This document shows, one piece after another, positions 16,066 to 24,425 of a DNA stretch of 57,623 nucleotides. A model generated the notes under the pieces. It saw only the letters and a list, made by a program, of their open reading frames with translations. It was not told where the DNA came from and made no database searches. The stretch spans positions 1 through 57,623 of the forward strand of contig JAHHIJ010000040.1 of NCBI GenBank assembly GCA_019358985.1, in the 5' to 3' direction. A program made the position numbers and the translations under genes. Origin of the DNA: Tolypothrix brevis GSE-NOS-MK-07-07A (lineage in GTDB: Bacteria > Cyanobacteriota > Cyanobacteriia > Cyanobacteriales > Nostocaceae). Each line of letters starts with the position of its first letter. Position 1 is the stretch's first letter.

Positions 16066-18333
16066 TTAAGGATTTGGTACGTTAGTGCCCTCATTCTTAG
16101 AGGAAAGATTAGAAGCGATAGTGATAGTAGTCGAATACTTGCCATTGTTACCCACCCAAGGTTTAATCCGCTTAATATAGCCTTCACGGGGCGATCGCAG
16201 TAACGGTATTTGTGCGAGTCTATCATCGATGTTGGTAAGGGATATATTAAGTTGTGCTAATTGATAATCTCTGTCTCTAAGATTTTCTGCATACTGCTGT
16301 TGCTGCCGTGAATGCTCCTGCTCTAACTGTTGCTGGTACTGCGATCGCTTAAGACTTTCGACGCTGGCATCATATTCAAGCAGTCTTCGTTTCTCGCGTG
16401 AAGTGGCAAGTTTAGAATTAGCTAATTCTAACTCTGATTCAGCTAGTCTTACTGACAGAGTTAATTGTTGTAATTCTTGCTGCTGCTCGATTCCCGAAGA
16501 ATCAAGCTTTGCTCTACTGCTTTCAAAAGCGCTGCGCTGCTGGTCATATTCAGAGCGGATTTGTTTAAGCTTTGCTTCTTCATCCTCTAAGAATATTGTT
16601 TCAATGGTTGTAACTGCCGCTTGTGATTTATCTGCCGTTATGCGATCGCTTAAAATCTGACAATCTGGATCGCTACCCACTTTATATATTTCTCCAGATT
16701 TAGAACGTACAATAAAGCCCTTTCCATCGGATTGAATTACCAAAAAATCACCATCAATTCGAGAGCGATCCATGAGCCTCACTCCTTCAATATGGGCAAT
16801 TATTAAATGGTTAGAACCCGATTCGTTGTAAATTTGCTCTACGCCAGATGTGCCTCCAATCAATCTATTAAATTGTGTTAAAAGTCCTCCAGAGTTGTTC
16901 AAGTTAAAGATTAATAGCGCAACTACTGTAAGCAGAACTAAGATAAAATACTCTGTATTACTGCCAGTTCTCAAGCGTAAGTTTCGATTTCCGGGGCATA
17001 CCCACCTTACTCGCGAGGGAAAGAACATTTCTACACCACTGCGGGTAAACATATCAGCAAACCAGCCGAAGAAATAGCCGATTGTTATCGCACTCGCCAA
17101 ATTGGGGAAGCGATCGCCTGTAAGATAATTCACACCATATGCACACGAACCAACAATTACACTAGCCAACAAGCTGTGTGTACAACTGCGGTGAGGCATG
17201 TTCTTTTCAAAAAAGCTGCTAATCCAGGGTAAAACTTTGCCGACTGGGGAACTGGATATGTCAATATCTGGGAATAAACCAGCGATCGCGCCGACTGCGA
17301 TAATTGCTGGTGAAGCTGTGCCAAGTATTAGGGATGTTGCAGCAGCGCTGATAAGTAAGTGGTTAACTGCTGCAATTCCACTAAATATGTAGAGTGCCTG
17401 GTTGTTGGTGCCACGGGCAAAAAAGCGCGTTACTACAAAACCCACACCAGCCAGTAAAATTAAAGGTGTTGCATCCGCATATCGTCGATGGTCTGCACCT
17501 TCAACTTCTAGCCCCAAATATTCCTCTTCAATTGCCCTTTGTGCTAAAGCTGGGTTGCCTCCTGCTCGTTCTTGTAACTTTGCTAAGTCTGAATTCTTCA
17601 GATTAATTCCGCGTTCTAATGCCGATTGCTCCATAATTTCTCTAATTGCGTACTCTGGTAGCTGTGCTAATTCAATTCTGGGAATTGATGTAAATATGTC
17701 ACTCCTCGGTGGATCTGTCGCACAAATCAACATTGGTACTTTGGAGCGCTTCAGGATTTTCAGCCATTGCCGAAACTTAGTATCTAGAAGCTGCGCGTCA
17801 TCGATGACAAGAAAAGCAGTATTTTGATCGAAGTGGGTTGCGATCGCTCTCTTTAGTTGGTCAGCTGATAAAACTTTGCCTTCTAAGCTTTGGTTATCCA
17901 CCCCTAATTGCGATGCAATCTCTAGTAGCATCTGCTTTGGTGTAGCTGGTTCGATTGATGCTACCGTAAAGCTTTCCGCTAAAAGGCTTTCTACCACTGC
18001 ATTACAAAGAACACTCTTACCGCTGCCCTCTTCGCCCACAATCAAAATACTTCCATTAGCTAACAGTGCTGCCTTTGTTCTATTAACTTCTGTAATTCGA
18101 TAAAGTCGAAATTCAGAACTTACTATTGGTTGTGGTTCTACTGGTGCATCAGGCATTGGAGAAAGTTGGGAACTGAGGGTTGGAGCAGAAGAATGATGTT
18201 CTCTATTCTTAGAGGAAAAACTGGGTAATTTAATTTGGGATGCGATCGCTATTGTTCCAATAATCACTGCTACCCATTCCAGCCCAATTATTACTAACGT
18301 TGTAACTGCGATACCTACGGCAGGCAAAGCCAA
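16066..18333 (-). CDS. AAA ATPase / DUF457-type membrane protein / coiled-coil fusion
   Basis: About 755 residues; the start is uncertain (TTG at 18333, or an upstream ATT at 18375 overlapping the previous stop). Residues 1-35 are hydrophobic. Residues 80-270 are an ExeA/TniB-like P-loop domain (Walker A GEEGSGKS, Walker B FLVIDDAQLL). Residues 280-480 contain several membrane helices with HRSCTHSLLASVIVG and GYFFGWFADMFTRSG, as in YdjM/DUF457 metal-dependent hydrolases. Residues 560-690 are a long coiled coil, and the end (LLRSPREGYIKRIKPWVGNN) resembles the lipoyl/hairpin part of membrane-fusion proteins. It follows the KfrA-like gene closely. Role unknown; membrane anchoring of the plasmid is one guess. 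Confidence 0.7.
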   Translation of the reverse strand: MALPAVGIAVTTLVIIGLEWVAVIIGTIAIASQIKLPSFSSKNREHHSSAPTLSSQLSPMPDAPVEPQPIVSSEFRLYRITEVNRTKAALLANGSILIVGEEGSGKSVLCNAVVESLLAESFTVASIEPATPKQMLLEIASQLGVDNQSLEGKVLSADQLKRAIATHFDQNTAFLVIDDAQLLDTKFRQWLKILKRSKVPMLICATDPPRSDIFTSIPRIELAQLPEYAIREIMEQSALERGINLKNSDLAKLQERAGGNPALAQRAIEEEYLGLEVEGADHRRYADATPLILLAGVGFVVTRFFARGTNNQALYIFSGIAAVNHLLISAAATSLILGTASPAIIAVGAIAGLFPDIDISSSPVGKVLPWISSFFEKNMPHRSCTHSLLASVIVGSCAYGVNYLTGDRFPNLASAITIGYFFGWFADMFTRSGVEMFFPSRVRWVCPGNRNLRLRTGSNTEYFILVLLTVVALLIFNLNNSGGLLTQFNRLIGGTSGVEQIYNESGSNHLIIAHIEGVRLMDRSRIDGDFLVIQSDGKGFIVRSKSGEIYKVGSDPDCQILSDRITADKSQAAVTTIETIFLEDEEAKLKQIRSEYDQQRSAFESSRAKLDSSGIEQQQELQQLTLSVRLAESELELANSKLATSREKRRLLEYDASVESLKRSQYQQQLEQEHSRQQQQYAENLRDRDYQLAQLNISLTNIDDRLAQIPLLRSPREGYIKRIKPWVGNNGKYSTTITIASNLSSKNEGTNVPNP

Positions 18334-18365
18334 CGCTGCAACTAGATTTAGCGTCCATTTTTCCT

Positions 18366-18899
18366 CTAGGAAAATCTGCCTATTGCCGCCTCCACGAAAA
18401 AATCGGGGTTATATTGCTCCTGCCGTCGTTCGGTTCGTTCGTTATTTCTAGCCTTGTATCCTTCTACTTGCTGTCTCAAATCTTCTGGCAGTCTGTCAGG
18501 ATTTTCGAGTAGATGGTACATTACTGCATCTTCACCAATGAGTAATGCCGCTGCTCTTTCGGCACCACGACGAGCGATCGCTTCTAAGTCTGAATTTGGC
18601 GTACCAGAATATCCAGATTGTTGAGTATCCACATTGGTACGGCTGTTGGTACTGGCTTCAACTTTTCCATCTTCCCGTACCGTCAAAGCTTGATTATCTT
18701 CTGTATGATTTGGTACATTCTCTGGTACATTTTCTGGTACTAGAGACTTTCTCCACTCTGCTATGTACCTTGATACATCGCGATCGCTGCCTCCGGTTTC
18801 TTCCCGTACCACAGCGCGTGTAACCTTGCCTCCAGAATTTTCGATTTTATTACATACCAAAAAAACTTTTTCTTTTAAACTTTTCGCTTCTTGTACCAC
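18366..18899 (-). CDS. KfrA-like plasmid DNA-binding protein
   Basis: 177 residues. The N-terminal 55 residues (KVFLVCNKIENSGGKVTRAV then REETGGSDRDVSRYIAEWR) match the KfrA N-terminal DNA-binding domain of plasmid proteins: a winged/helix-turn-helix segment followed by YIxxWR. KfrA binds its own promoter and helps stable maintenance. The usual long alanine-rich coiled coil is replaced by a short low-complexity linker (PENVPENVPN) and a helical end. The gene itself is full of GTAC tetranucleotides (see findings). It is followed by the large ATPase/membrane gene. Confidence 0.7.
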   Translation of the reverse strand: MVQEAKSLKEKVFLVCNKIENSGGKVTRAVVREETGGSDRDVSRYIAEWRKSLVPENVPENVPNHTEDNQALTVREDGKVEASTNSRTNVDTQQSGYSGTPNSDLEAIARRGAERAAALLIGEDAVMYHLLENPDRLPEDLRQQVEGYKARNNERTERRQEQYNPDFFVEAAIGRFS

Positions 18900-18967
18900 C
18901 TCTAGTTTTTTCTGTACCGTCGCTGGTTTGGTTTTGTACCATCGTTAATGTCTGTTCTTCAATCCAT

Positions 18968-19059
18968 TAGACATCTCCAGAGTCATAGGTAAAGACTATT
19001 CTGTGCTACGTCTCTACAAGTGTTTGGGGCAACGCATAATTAATTTCTGGAGATGTCTA
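18968..19059. mobile_element. 92-bp MITE-like element with 13-bp terminal inverted repeats
   Basis: TAGACATCTCCAG (18968-18980) and CTGGAGATGTCTA (19047-19059) are perfect inverted repeats around about 66 bases. The right inner part (CGTCTCTACAAG, then GGGCAACGCATAATTAATTT) recurs at 45549-45592, so this is one member of a family of insertion-sequence ends. No transposase lies within. Confidence 0.65.
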
Positions 19060-19697
19060 TTGAGAGAAGTTGCCCTTGCTAGTCTGAATCTTCGAGTATC
19101 CGCTGTCTTCTTAGGATGTAGAATTTTATCTATATATATAGTTGTCCGCTAGTAACTTGGGTGTGTAGTTTACCGTTGCAGGCGATCGCTTGCCTTTTTC
19201 GAGCAAGGAAATTTCAGGTGTCTCGTGCTTTTTTGATATGAGCGCTGGTAGGGGAATTTTAGGCAGGCAAGAAGGCGATCGCGTTAAGGCATCAAATTGT
19301 CCCTAGTGTAGAAAGTTCCGACTCCTTAACAATTGGGGTACTTTCACGCCGCACGCCCAAGCGTGACACCTTCCGTGACGCTGCCCCGCCGTGCCTTGTT
19401 TCCCAAGTTTTTCAAAAATTCAGGAATTATACTGATGACACTTGTAGGTAGTGTAGAAGTTACTAACTTGATACTTGAGTCATTATTGCGGACTAAGTGG
19501 ACAGATTAGTATTTTCGTCCCCTTGGCGCAAGTATTAGATTATTTGCCGTATCTAAATATCGGCATCATTTCATCTAATGTATTTATTTTTCAAAGCGCT
19601 TGTGTTGCATTGGGCTGTTGCCCTAATCGGTTTATAAATATTCAGGCTAAAAAGACTGCATTTCAAGCGTCTTATCTAGTTATTTTGGGACGAATAT
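19060..19697. other. Spacer, no credible gene
   Basis: HIP1 sites and a G+C-rich stretch around 19340-19400. An open frame at 19475-19705 (76 codons) has poor coding character and no ribosome site, and I do not call it. ATATATATAG near 19130 is AT rich. Nothing else is seen. Confidence 0.4.
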
Positions 19698-20285
19698 ATG
19701 ATTAATAATGTTTATACTGGACGTGTATTAGACGGCGAAACTAAAACCAAAGTTGAGGGTGCAAAAATAACTCTCGAACTTTATGGTAAATCAGATATTG
19801 TTCACTCTGATAGTGAAGGATTCTATCAATTTTGTGCTGACTTGAGAGAAGAAAGTGCCTCAGCGCGTATACGTGTAGAGGCAGAAGAATACGAAAAGTA
19901 CAATAGAAATATTGTGTTAACCACCAAAGATAATAAGATTGAAGAAATTCATCTTACCTCAACCAAAAAGAAACCAAAAGGTTCTTTAGATAAAATAGCA
20001 GCAGTAGCAACAGTAATTGGGACAATTATTGCAATTGCTACTTATGTAAGTACTAATCCAGTCAGCACTGGACAACCAAATTCTGGTAAATTGGAAGGCT
20101 CTCAGCCCAAGCCGGAAGTATTATCTAAACAAAACTGTTACCCTGCCTACCCAGATTTGTGTGTACCTAAAGATTCACCCGATTTAAAATGCTCGGATGT
20201 TAAAGAACGCAACTTCAAAGTTCTGTCTCCAGACCCCCACGGCTTTGACCGCGATCGCAATGGAGTAGGCTGTGAGAAAAAGTGA
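19698..20285 (+). CDS. Carboxypeptidase-regulatory-like domain / TM / excalibur-like protein
   Basis: 195 residues. Residues 1-92 look like a carboxypeptidase-regulatory-like beta sandwich (YTGRVLDGETKTKVEGAKIT, SDSEGFYQF). A single membrane helix spans about 99-117 (IAAVATVIGTIIAIATYVST). The C-terminal domain has four Cys and ends in DPHGFDRDRNGVGCE, the DxDxDGxGCE signature of the excalibur calcium-binding family. The topology would be cytoplasmic N terminus and exported C terminus. Monocistronic. Nostoc proteins with the same tail exist; their role is unknown. Confidence 0.75.
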   Translation: MINNVYTGRVLDGETKTKVEGAKITLELYGKSDIVHSDSEGFYQFCADLREESASARIRVEAEEYEKYNRNIVLTTKDNKIEEIHLTSTKKKPKGSLDKIAAVATVIGTIIAIATYVSTNPVSTGQPNSGKLEGSQPKPEVLSKQNCYPAYPDLCVPKDSPDLKCSDVKERNFKVLSPDPHGFDRDRNGVGCEKK

Positions 20286-20397
20286 GGGAGCGCGGTGCGA
20301 TAAGCGGAACTTAACACGAGTGGCGATCGCACCCTACACTCTTAACCGATAAGATATCTAGATAATCAGGTAGATAGAAAATCGGGAAATTATATCC

Positions 20398-20628
20398 ATG
20401 TCGGAGATTGAAGATTATGGCGTGACTGTCGAAGAATATTTAGATGGACTGGCAGCAGGGGTTGATGTTTTGGAACTGAAGCGATTAGAGGCAAGGGGTA
20501 TTCCTACAAATCTGGCTTTGGAAGTTATGGCAATTACGCCGAAAGTAGTTGATGGCACGGCTACCCCCGAAGAAATTGTTAGGGGACTGATGATTTTGAC
20601 ACCATCGCTTAGACAACAAATTGAATAG
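20398..20628 (+). CDS. Small hypothetical protein
   Basis: 76 residues, acidic, with a regular helical pattern (TVEEYLDGLAAGVDVLELKR; EEIVRGLMILTPSLRQQIE). There is no recognised family. It lies 41 bases before the next small membrane-protein gene on the same strand, so the two may be cotranscribed. Confidence 0.55.
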   Translation: MSEIEDYGVTVEEYLDGLAAGVDVLELKRLEARGIPTNLALEVMAITPKVVDGTATPEEIVRGLMILTPSLRQQIE

Positions 20629-20669
20629 CTTTTCACATAAAAATAAGTATAAGGGACTTAAAGCACACA

Positions 20670-21071
20670 ATGGGACAATTAGAAAGTTTGTTGTCAATGG
20701 CTCTTGATGAACTCACGCAATACAGCACCGATGCTCGTAAAATTGAAAAACTGCGACGGAAGATTTGTTTATCTGTACCAATGGCACAACAGCGAGAGGT
20801 AAAAGAAGCATTGTTGACCCAAATGCCATCAGGTGAAGTAAATAAGATTATTGAAGAACAGCGGCAAACAGTAGCCTTACCGTTTTGGGGAATCGCTGGC
20901 TTGGGTTTGTTGCTCGGAATTTCACTTAATCAACCCATTGGCTTGTTGGCTGCTATCGGTGGTACTTTTGCTGCTATCAAAGTTCAGAAATTGGGTTGGC
21001 AAATGCAAGCCAAGCGCCTTTTACTGCAAACACTTGAAGATATCGAAGTTCGTTCCAATCAACCGAAGTAG
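20670..21071 (+). CDS. Small membrane protein, hypothetical
   Basis: 133 residues. The soluble N-terminal helical part (1-72) has many charged residues (KIEKLRRKICLSVPMAQQRE). Two close membrane helices follow (about 75-110: WGIAGLGLLLGISLNQPIGL, LLAAIGGTFAAI), then a basic C-terminal helix. It lies just upstream of the partition cassette and may belong to the plasmid backbone. Family not recognised. Confidence 0.6.
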   Translation: MGQLESLLSMALDELTQYSTDARKIEKLRRKICLSVPMAQQREVKEALLTQMPSGEVNKIIEEQRQTVALPFWGIAGLGLLLGISLNQPIGLLAAIGGTFAAIKVQKLGWQMQAKRLLLQTLEDIEVRSNQPK

Positions 21072-21127
21072 AGTGTCGGTAACAATCATACGCGGGAGTT
21101 AACATCTCAGACTACAGTATTGCATGA

Positions 21128-21320
21128 TTTTTGCGTATTTAAAAAGTTGAATATTCATTATTAAGACGTTACCAGCGCTGATGGTTTCGTGTAAACGAGA
21201 AATTTTGCGTACCCAAAAACTCAAAAATCTAACCACCCAAGTTTTTGACAGTCTAAATGTTCACGCTTTGCTGGTAAAGTATTAGCATCAGACTTTTATC
21301 ATTTTGCGTATTCAAAAGTG
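21128..21320. promoter_or_regulatory. Iterated TTTTGCGTA repeats upstream of parA (putative centromere/operator)
   Basis: Three direct copies of TTTTGCGTAYYYAAAAR, at 21128-21144, 21203-21219 and 21302-21318, lie in the 290-base gene-free stretch before parA. A weaker related sequence (CGCGTACTTGAAGTTTC) follows the cassette near 22284. Such iterons in front of small parA/RHH operons usually bind the RHH partner and act as both operator and partition site. Confidence 0.6.
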
Positions 21321-21361
21321 CAAAAGTTTGAACATTCAACTTTTCAGCAACGTAAATATCT

Positions 21362-21955
21362 ATGATTATCACAGTTGCGTCGTTCAAGGGAGGGGTGGGG
21401 AAAACTACAACTGCCGTCCACCTTGCGGCTTATCTCCAAGCAAAGGGAGAAACACTATTAATTGATGGCGACCCGAATCGGTCGGCTAGCGGCTGGGCAA
21501 AGCGTGGCAATTTACCTTTCAAAGTTATTGACGAGAGACAAGCTGCGAAGTTTGCTAAAAACTACGAGCATATTGTCATCGACACTCAAGCACGACCGGA
21601 GCAAGAAGATTTAGAGGCATTGGTGGAAGGCTGTGATTTATTGGTACTCCCCACCACCCCGGATGCATTATCACTCGATGCTTTGATGCAGACTGTTAAC
21701 ACCCTCAAATCATTGGGTGCAGATAAATTCCGCATCCTTATTACCCGCGTTCCAGCCAAACCCCGACGGGATGGCGAAGAAGCGCGAGAAATGCTGACTG
21801 AAGCGGGGTTGCCTTTATTTAAAGTGAGTATCCGTGATGCAGTGGCTTTTCAGAAAGCAGCGCTGGCTGGTGTGCCAGTTAATAAGGTTTCTGACGCAAG
21901 GGCAAAAATTGCTTGGAAAGACTACCAAAGCATCGGTATTGAGGTGATGAAGTGA
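21362..21955 (+). CDS. parA: ParA-family partition ATPase
   Basis: 197 residues, a short type Ib-like ParA lacking an N-terminal HTH. The deviant Walker A KGGVGKTT is at residues 9-16, Walker A' is [18 protein letters not shown], and Walker B is HIVIDTQA. It segregates plasmids by ATP-dependent patterning on the nucleoid. The gene is coupled to the next one by a GTGA overlap. Repeats upstream (21128-21320) fit a parS/operator region. Complete and likely functional. Confidence 0.92.
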   Translation: MIITVASFKGGVGKTTTAVHLAAYLQAKGETLLIDGDPNRSASGWAKRGNLPFKVIDERQAAKFAKNYEHIVIDTQARPEQEDLEALVEGCDLLVLPTTPDALSLDALMQTVNTLKSLGADKFRILITRVPAKPRRDGEEAREMLTEAGLPLFKVSIRDAVAFQKAALAGVPVNKVSDARAKIAWKDYQSIGIEVMK

Positions 21956-22296
21956 GCAAGTTTAAGGGTATTTTGGATGCAGCAAAGGATCGTCAGCCTG
22001 AACCGGAACCAGAAAAACCGAGCCAGGAAACAGAAACTCAAAAGTCAGAAGTTCAACAGCCTGAAAAGTTGCAACTACAGCCAGTTGCTCAATTGCAAAG
22101 CGAATTGCCAAAACGGGGACGACCCAAAGCCAAACGTTCTGATCCTGACTATGAGCAGGTGACGGCTTACATTAAAAGAAATACTCATACAACAGTCAAA
22201 ATTGAACTGCTTAAGAATAGCCAGAATGGTGAAAAGCGTGAGTTTAGCGAACTTGTTCAGGATTTGCTAGAGCAATGGCTAAGTTCGCGTACTTGA
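21952..22296 (+). CDS. ParA partner protein with C-terminal RHH-like DNA-binding domain
   Basis: 114 residues from a GTG overlapping the parA stop. Residues 10-60 are a disordered, Glu/Pro/Gln-rich linker, and [13 protein letters not shown] precedes a compact domain ([20 protein letters not shown], then [15 protein letters not shown]) with the strand-helix-helix pattern of ribbon-helix-helix ParB-type partners. It is expected to bind the upstream iterons and stimulate ParA through its N terminus, whose basic residues precede the linker. Confidence 0.75.
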   Translation: MSKFKGILDAAKDRQPEPEPEKPSQETETQKSEVQQPEKLQLQPVAQLQSELPKRGRPKAKRSDPDYEQVTAYIKRNTHTTVKIELLKNSQNGEKREFSELVQDLLEQWLSSRT

Positions 22297-22714
22297 AGTT
22301 TCAGATATTCAAAAAGGTGAAAACTTGGGTTTTTAGATATTTGAGTTGTTGACTCAACTAAGGGCGATGTGGAAAAACTGTTGGTTGAGAGTAGCGATGC
22401 GATCGCAGTCAGTACAACATAGGAGCGATCGCACACTGGATCATCCTTTTCCTCTAAGAAAAATAGCTAGTTGAGTGCAGATGCGATCGCACCCACCAAC
22501 AACATAAAGGCAATCGCACTTACAAATATCTCTATGCAATGCCAGATTGCTGGCAATTTGTTTGTAGAGTTGGGCAACTGTTCGGTTTACACCTACCAAG
22601 CCACCCAACCCAGTTTTATTTTTGGATATCGTCACCGACATCACAGGAGCAGGTCTGGACTGCTTTTAACACGCTTGACGCATTCCCATACGCCAACTCT
22701 GGCACAAAGCAGCG
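22297..22714 (-). other. Gene-free region 3' of the DGR template, candidate Sp element
   Basis: No gene with coding character is seen; the plus-strand frames here are shadows of the template. In studied retroelements the sequence just 3' of the template RNA (here 22714 downward on the minus strand) is needed to prime cDNA synthesis. The part around 22560-22714 would fill that role. TTTCCTCTAAGAAAA near 22449 is a copy of the dispersed motif. Confidence 0.4.
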
Positions 22715-22839
22715 CTCGCGGCGGAAACCACAACCCGAAACCCGATGTTGTTGTTCCTGTTGTCCGGCTCGTTGTTGTTACGATACGCTGAACGGCAATT
22801 CCTCGGATTGTTGTTCCAGGAGCCACCGCGCAGCACCCG
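22715..22839 (-). repeat. DGR template repeat (TR)
   Basis: 125 bases that match the end of the gene at 24433-24557 without gaps. The 16 mismatches are all at adenines of the TR read on the minus strand (coding sense). TR codons at the variable sites are mostly AAC/AAT, for example around [12 protein letters not shown], so adenine mutagenesis can reach many residues without making stops. It starts 18 bases after the reverse transcriptase stop. In a DGR this RNA is copied with errors at A and the cDNA replaces the variable repeat. Confidence 0.95.
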
Positions 22840-22857
22840 GAAGTGCCTACCCCTTCT

Positions 22858-23916
22858 TCACTCTCTTGTAAATACAAGAGATGCGAATATCTTTTGACAT
22901 AGCTGCCAACTATCCCCATGAGCAAGATGAGCTCGCCAACTCAAAATTGAGCAATGTACGTCTTGAAAGCTGATTTTACCCTGAGCGTAGTCCCGTTGCA
23001 ACTGGTGTAGTCTCCGCCTTCCTCTTCGCAAATTCTCACTTCGCACTCTGATTCTGTCTGGAAGAATGCGAAATCCCAGAAAATTTGCACCATGACGGGT
23101 TTCATATAATTGGCTTTTCACAGGATGAAGTTTTAACCTGAGACTAACCAAGAACTTTTCTATTGCTGTTCGTGCTTGGGCTAAAAATTCATAGTCGTCT
23201 GAAAATAAAGCAAAATCATCAACATAGCGGACATATTTTTTCGCTTTGAGTTGCTCTTTAATAAAATGGTCTAAGCTGTTTAAATATATATTGGCAAAGA
23301 ATTGACTACTAAGGTTGCCAATCGGTAATCCTCTTCGGTGTTGTAATGGGGAAAGCAAATCATCACCGGGAAAATGGTCAATCACCGGCACTTGGGGATT
23401 GCTGCCATTGATGATAGTTTCTGCTAACCAAAGAGTATCGTGACATTTTAGTTTGCGACGTAGGAGAGATTTGAGAATTTCGTGGTCAATACTAGGAAAA
23501 TATTTCTTAATATCGCATTGTAAAATATAGCGACTGTCACGAGCAAAACTGGTAAAGCGGCGTAAAGCTTTGTGGGTACCAAACCCTAAACGATTGGCGT
23601 ATGAATCAGCAATAAAAGTGTTCTCGAAAATTGGTACTATGATATTGCATAAAGCGTGATGTACTACTCTGTCTCGGTAGGGTGCAGCAGATATCAAACG
23701 GGGTTTGGGTTCACAAATCTCAAAAGTTTTGTAGCGTCCTGGTTGATAGGTTTTTGACTCCAACTCACTCTGAATTTTTGCCAGTTGTGCTTCCAGATTA
23801 TAGTTGAATTTCAAAACATTTTCTCGAAATCGTTTCCCCCGCTGTGCCTGACGCGCTGCTAAAACTAAATTACTAAAATCTGTAATTTGGGGATAAAGAT
23901 TATTGTATCGTTTCAT
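22858..23916 (-). CDS. DGR-type reverse transcriptase
   Basis: 352 residues. RT motifs in order: the [20 protein letters not shown] region with catalytic Asp (motif 3), [20 protein letters not shown] (motif 4, with the SQ that separates DGR enzymes from group II intron RTs), [14 protein letters not shown] (YVDD, motif 5), and GANFLGFRI (motif 7). No maturase or endonuclease domain follows, as expected of DGR RTs. Its start overlaps the avd stop (ATGA). The template repeat follows directly. It makes error-prone cDNA from TR RNA with Avd as partner. Confidence 0.95.
   Translation of the reverse strand: MKRYNNLYPQITDFSNLVLAARQAQRGKRFRENVLKFNYNLEAQLAKIQSELESKTYQPGRYKTFEICEPKPRLISAAPYRDRVVHHALCNIIVPIFENTFIADSYANRLGFGTHKALRRFTSFARDSRYILQCDIKKYFPSIDHEILKSLLRRKLKCHDTLWLAETIINGSNPQVPVIDHFPGDDLLSPLQHRRGLPIGNLSSQFFANIYLNSLDHFIKEQLKAKKYVRYVDDFALFSDDYEFLAQARTAIEKFLVSLRLKLHPVKSQLYETRHGANFLGFRILPDRIRVRSENLRRGRRRLHQLQRDYAQGKISFQDVHCSILSWRAHLAHGDSWQLCQKIFASLVFTRE
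22863..22880. repeat. 18-bp palindrome at the end of the RT gene, beside the template repeat
   Basis: CTCTTGTA (22863-22870) and TACAAGAG (22873-22880) are perfect 8-bp arms with a 2-base spacer, inside the last codons of the RT and 24 bases from the TR. It could form a hairpin at the 5' side of the template RNA. Confidence 0.55.
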
Positions 23917-24260
23917 CCCTTCCCCCTTTGGCGCTGTTGTCTAATCCAGCCACCCAGTTCATTGCCAATTTCATTGATGAGTTGACCAGCATATTCATAT
24001 CGCCGTTCATCAAATTGCTGAAAGTCAAATAACAATCTGGTTTGATGACGCAGAATATCTAACTTAGCATTCAATAGTTCTAACTGAGCCAACTTTTCTT
24101 GAGCGTATCGTGCTAATATTAAGCCTTCCAGCAGGTCGTAAAGTCCGGCTATCATCCTGTCTCCCAAAGCAAATTTATGTTTTCTAGGCAAACGATTTAA
24201 AACAGGCACGTACCATTTAATCAGGTCATAGGTTTTTTGAATAATTGGTAAATCTTGCAT
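23913..24260 (-). CDS. avd: Avd-like accessory variability determinant
   Basis: 115 residues, nearly all helical, in the pattern of the Avd/23S-intervening-sequence four-helix bundle: helix 1 [18 protein letters not shown], then [20 protein letters not shown] (the conserved basic helix), [20 protein letters not shown], and [20 protein letters not shown]. Avd forms a basic barrel-shaped pentamer that binds the RT and the template RNA. Located 165 bases after the diversified gene, and translationally coupled to the RT. A TATAAT-like sequence near 24335-24345 could give it its own promoter. Confidence 0.9.
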   Translation of the reverse strand: MQDLPIIQKTYDLIKWYVPVLNRLPRKHKFALGDRMIAGLYDLLEGLILARYAQEKLAQLELLNAKLDILRHQTRLLFDFQQFDERRYEYAGQLINEIGNELGGWIRQQRQRGKG

Positions 24261-24425
24261 TTGGTCAAAAACAAATTTTTAGTTTCCACAGCCCCCTTGA
24301 CAAAATCTACCACTTCTTTTATACTATATTATAGTCGTGCCAAATATAAAAAATATCGACCGCCTTCGGCGGGGGTAAGGGAAAAAGAAAAAGCTTAGAG
24401 GGCTAAAGCGCAAGAGTGTAAAGAA

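Noticed and set aside
19475-19705. 76-codon plus-strand frame before the excalibur-like gene
   Set aside because: It overlaps the start of the better-supported gene at 19698 and has no conserved features.
22471-22925. Open frames on both strands over the template repeat
   Set aside because: They arise because the TR is a near copy of coding sequence; the codon pattern is that of the TR, with no start or ribosome site.
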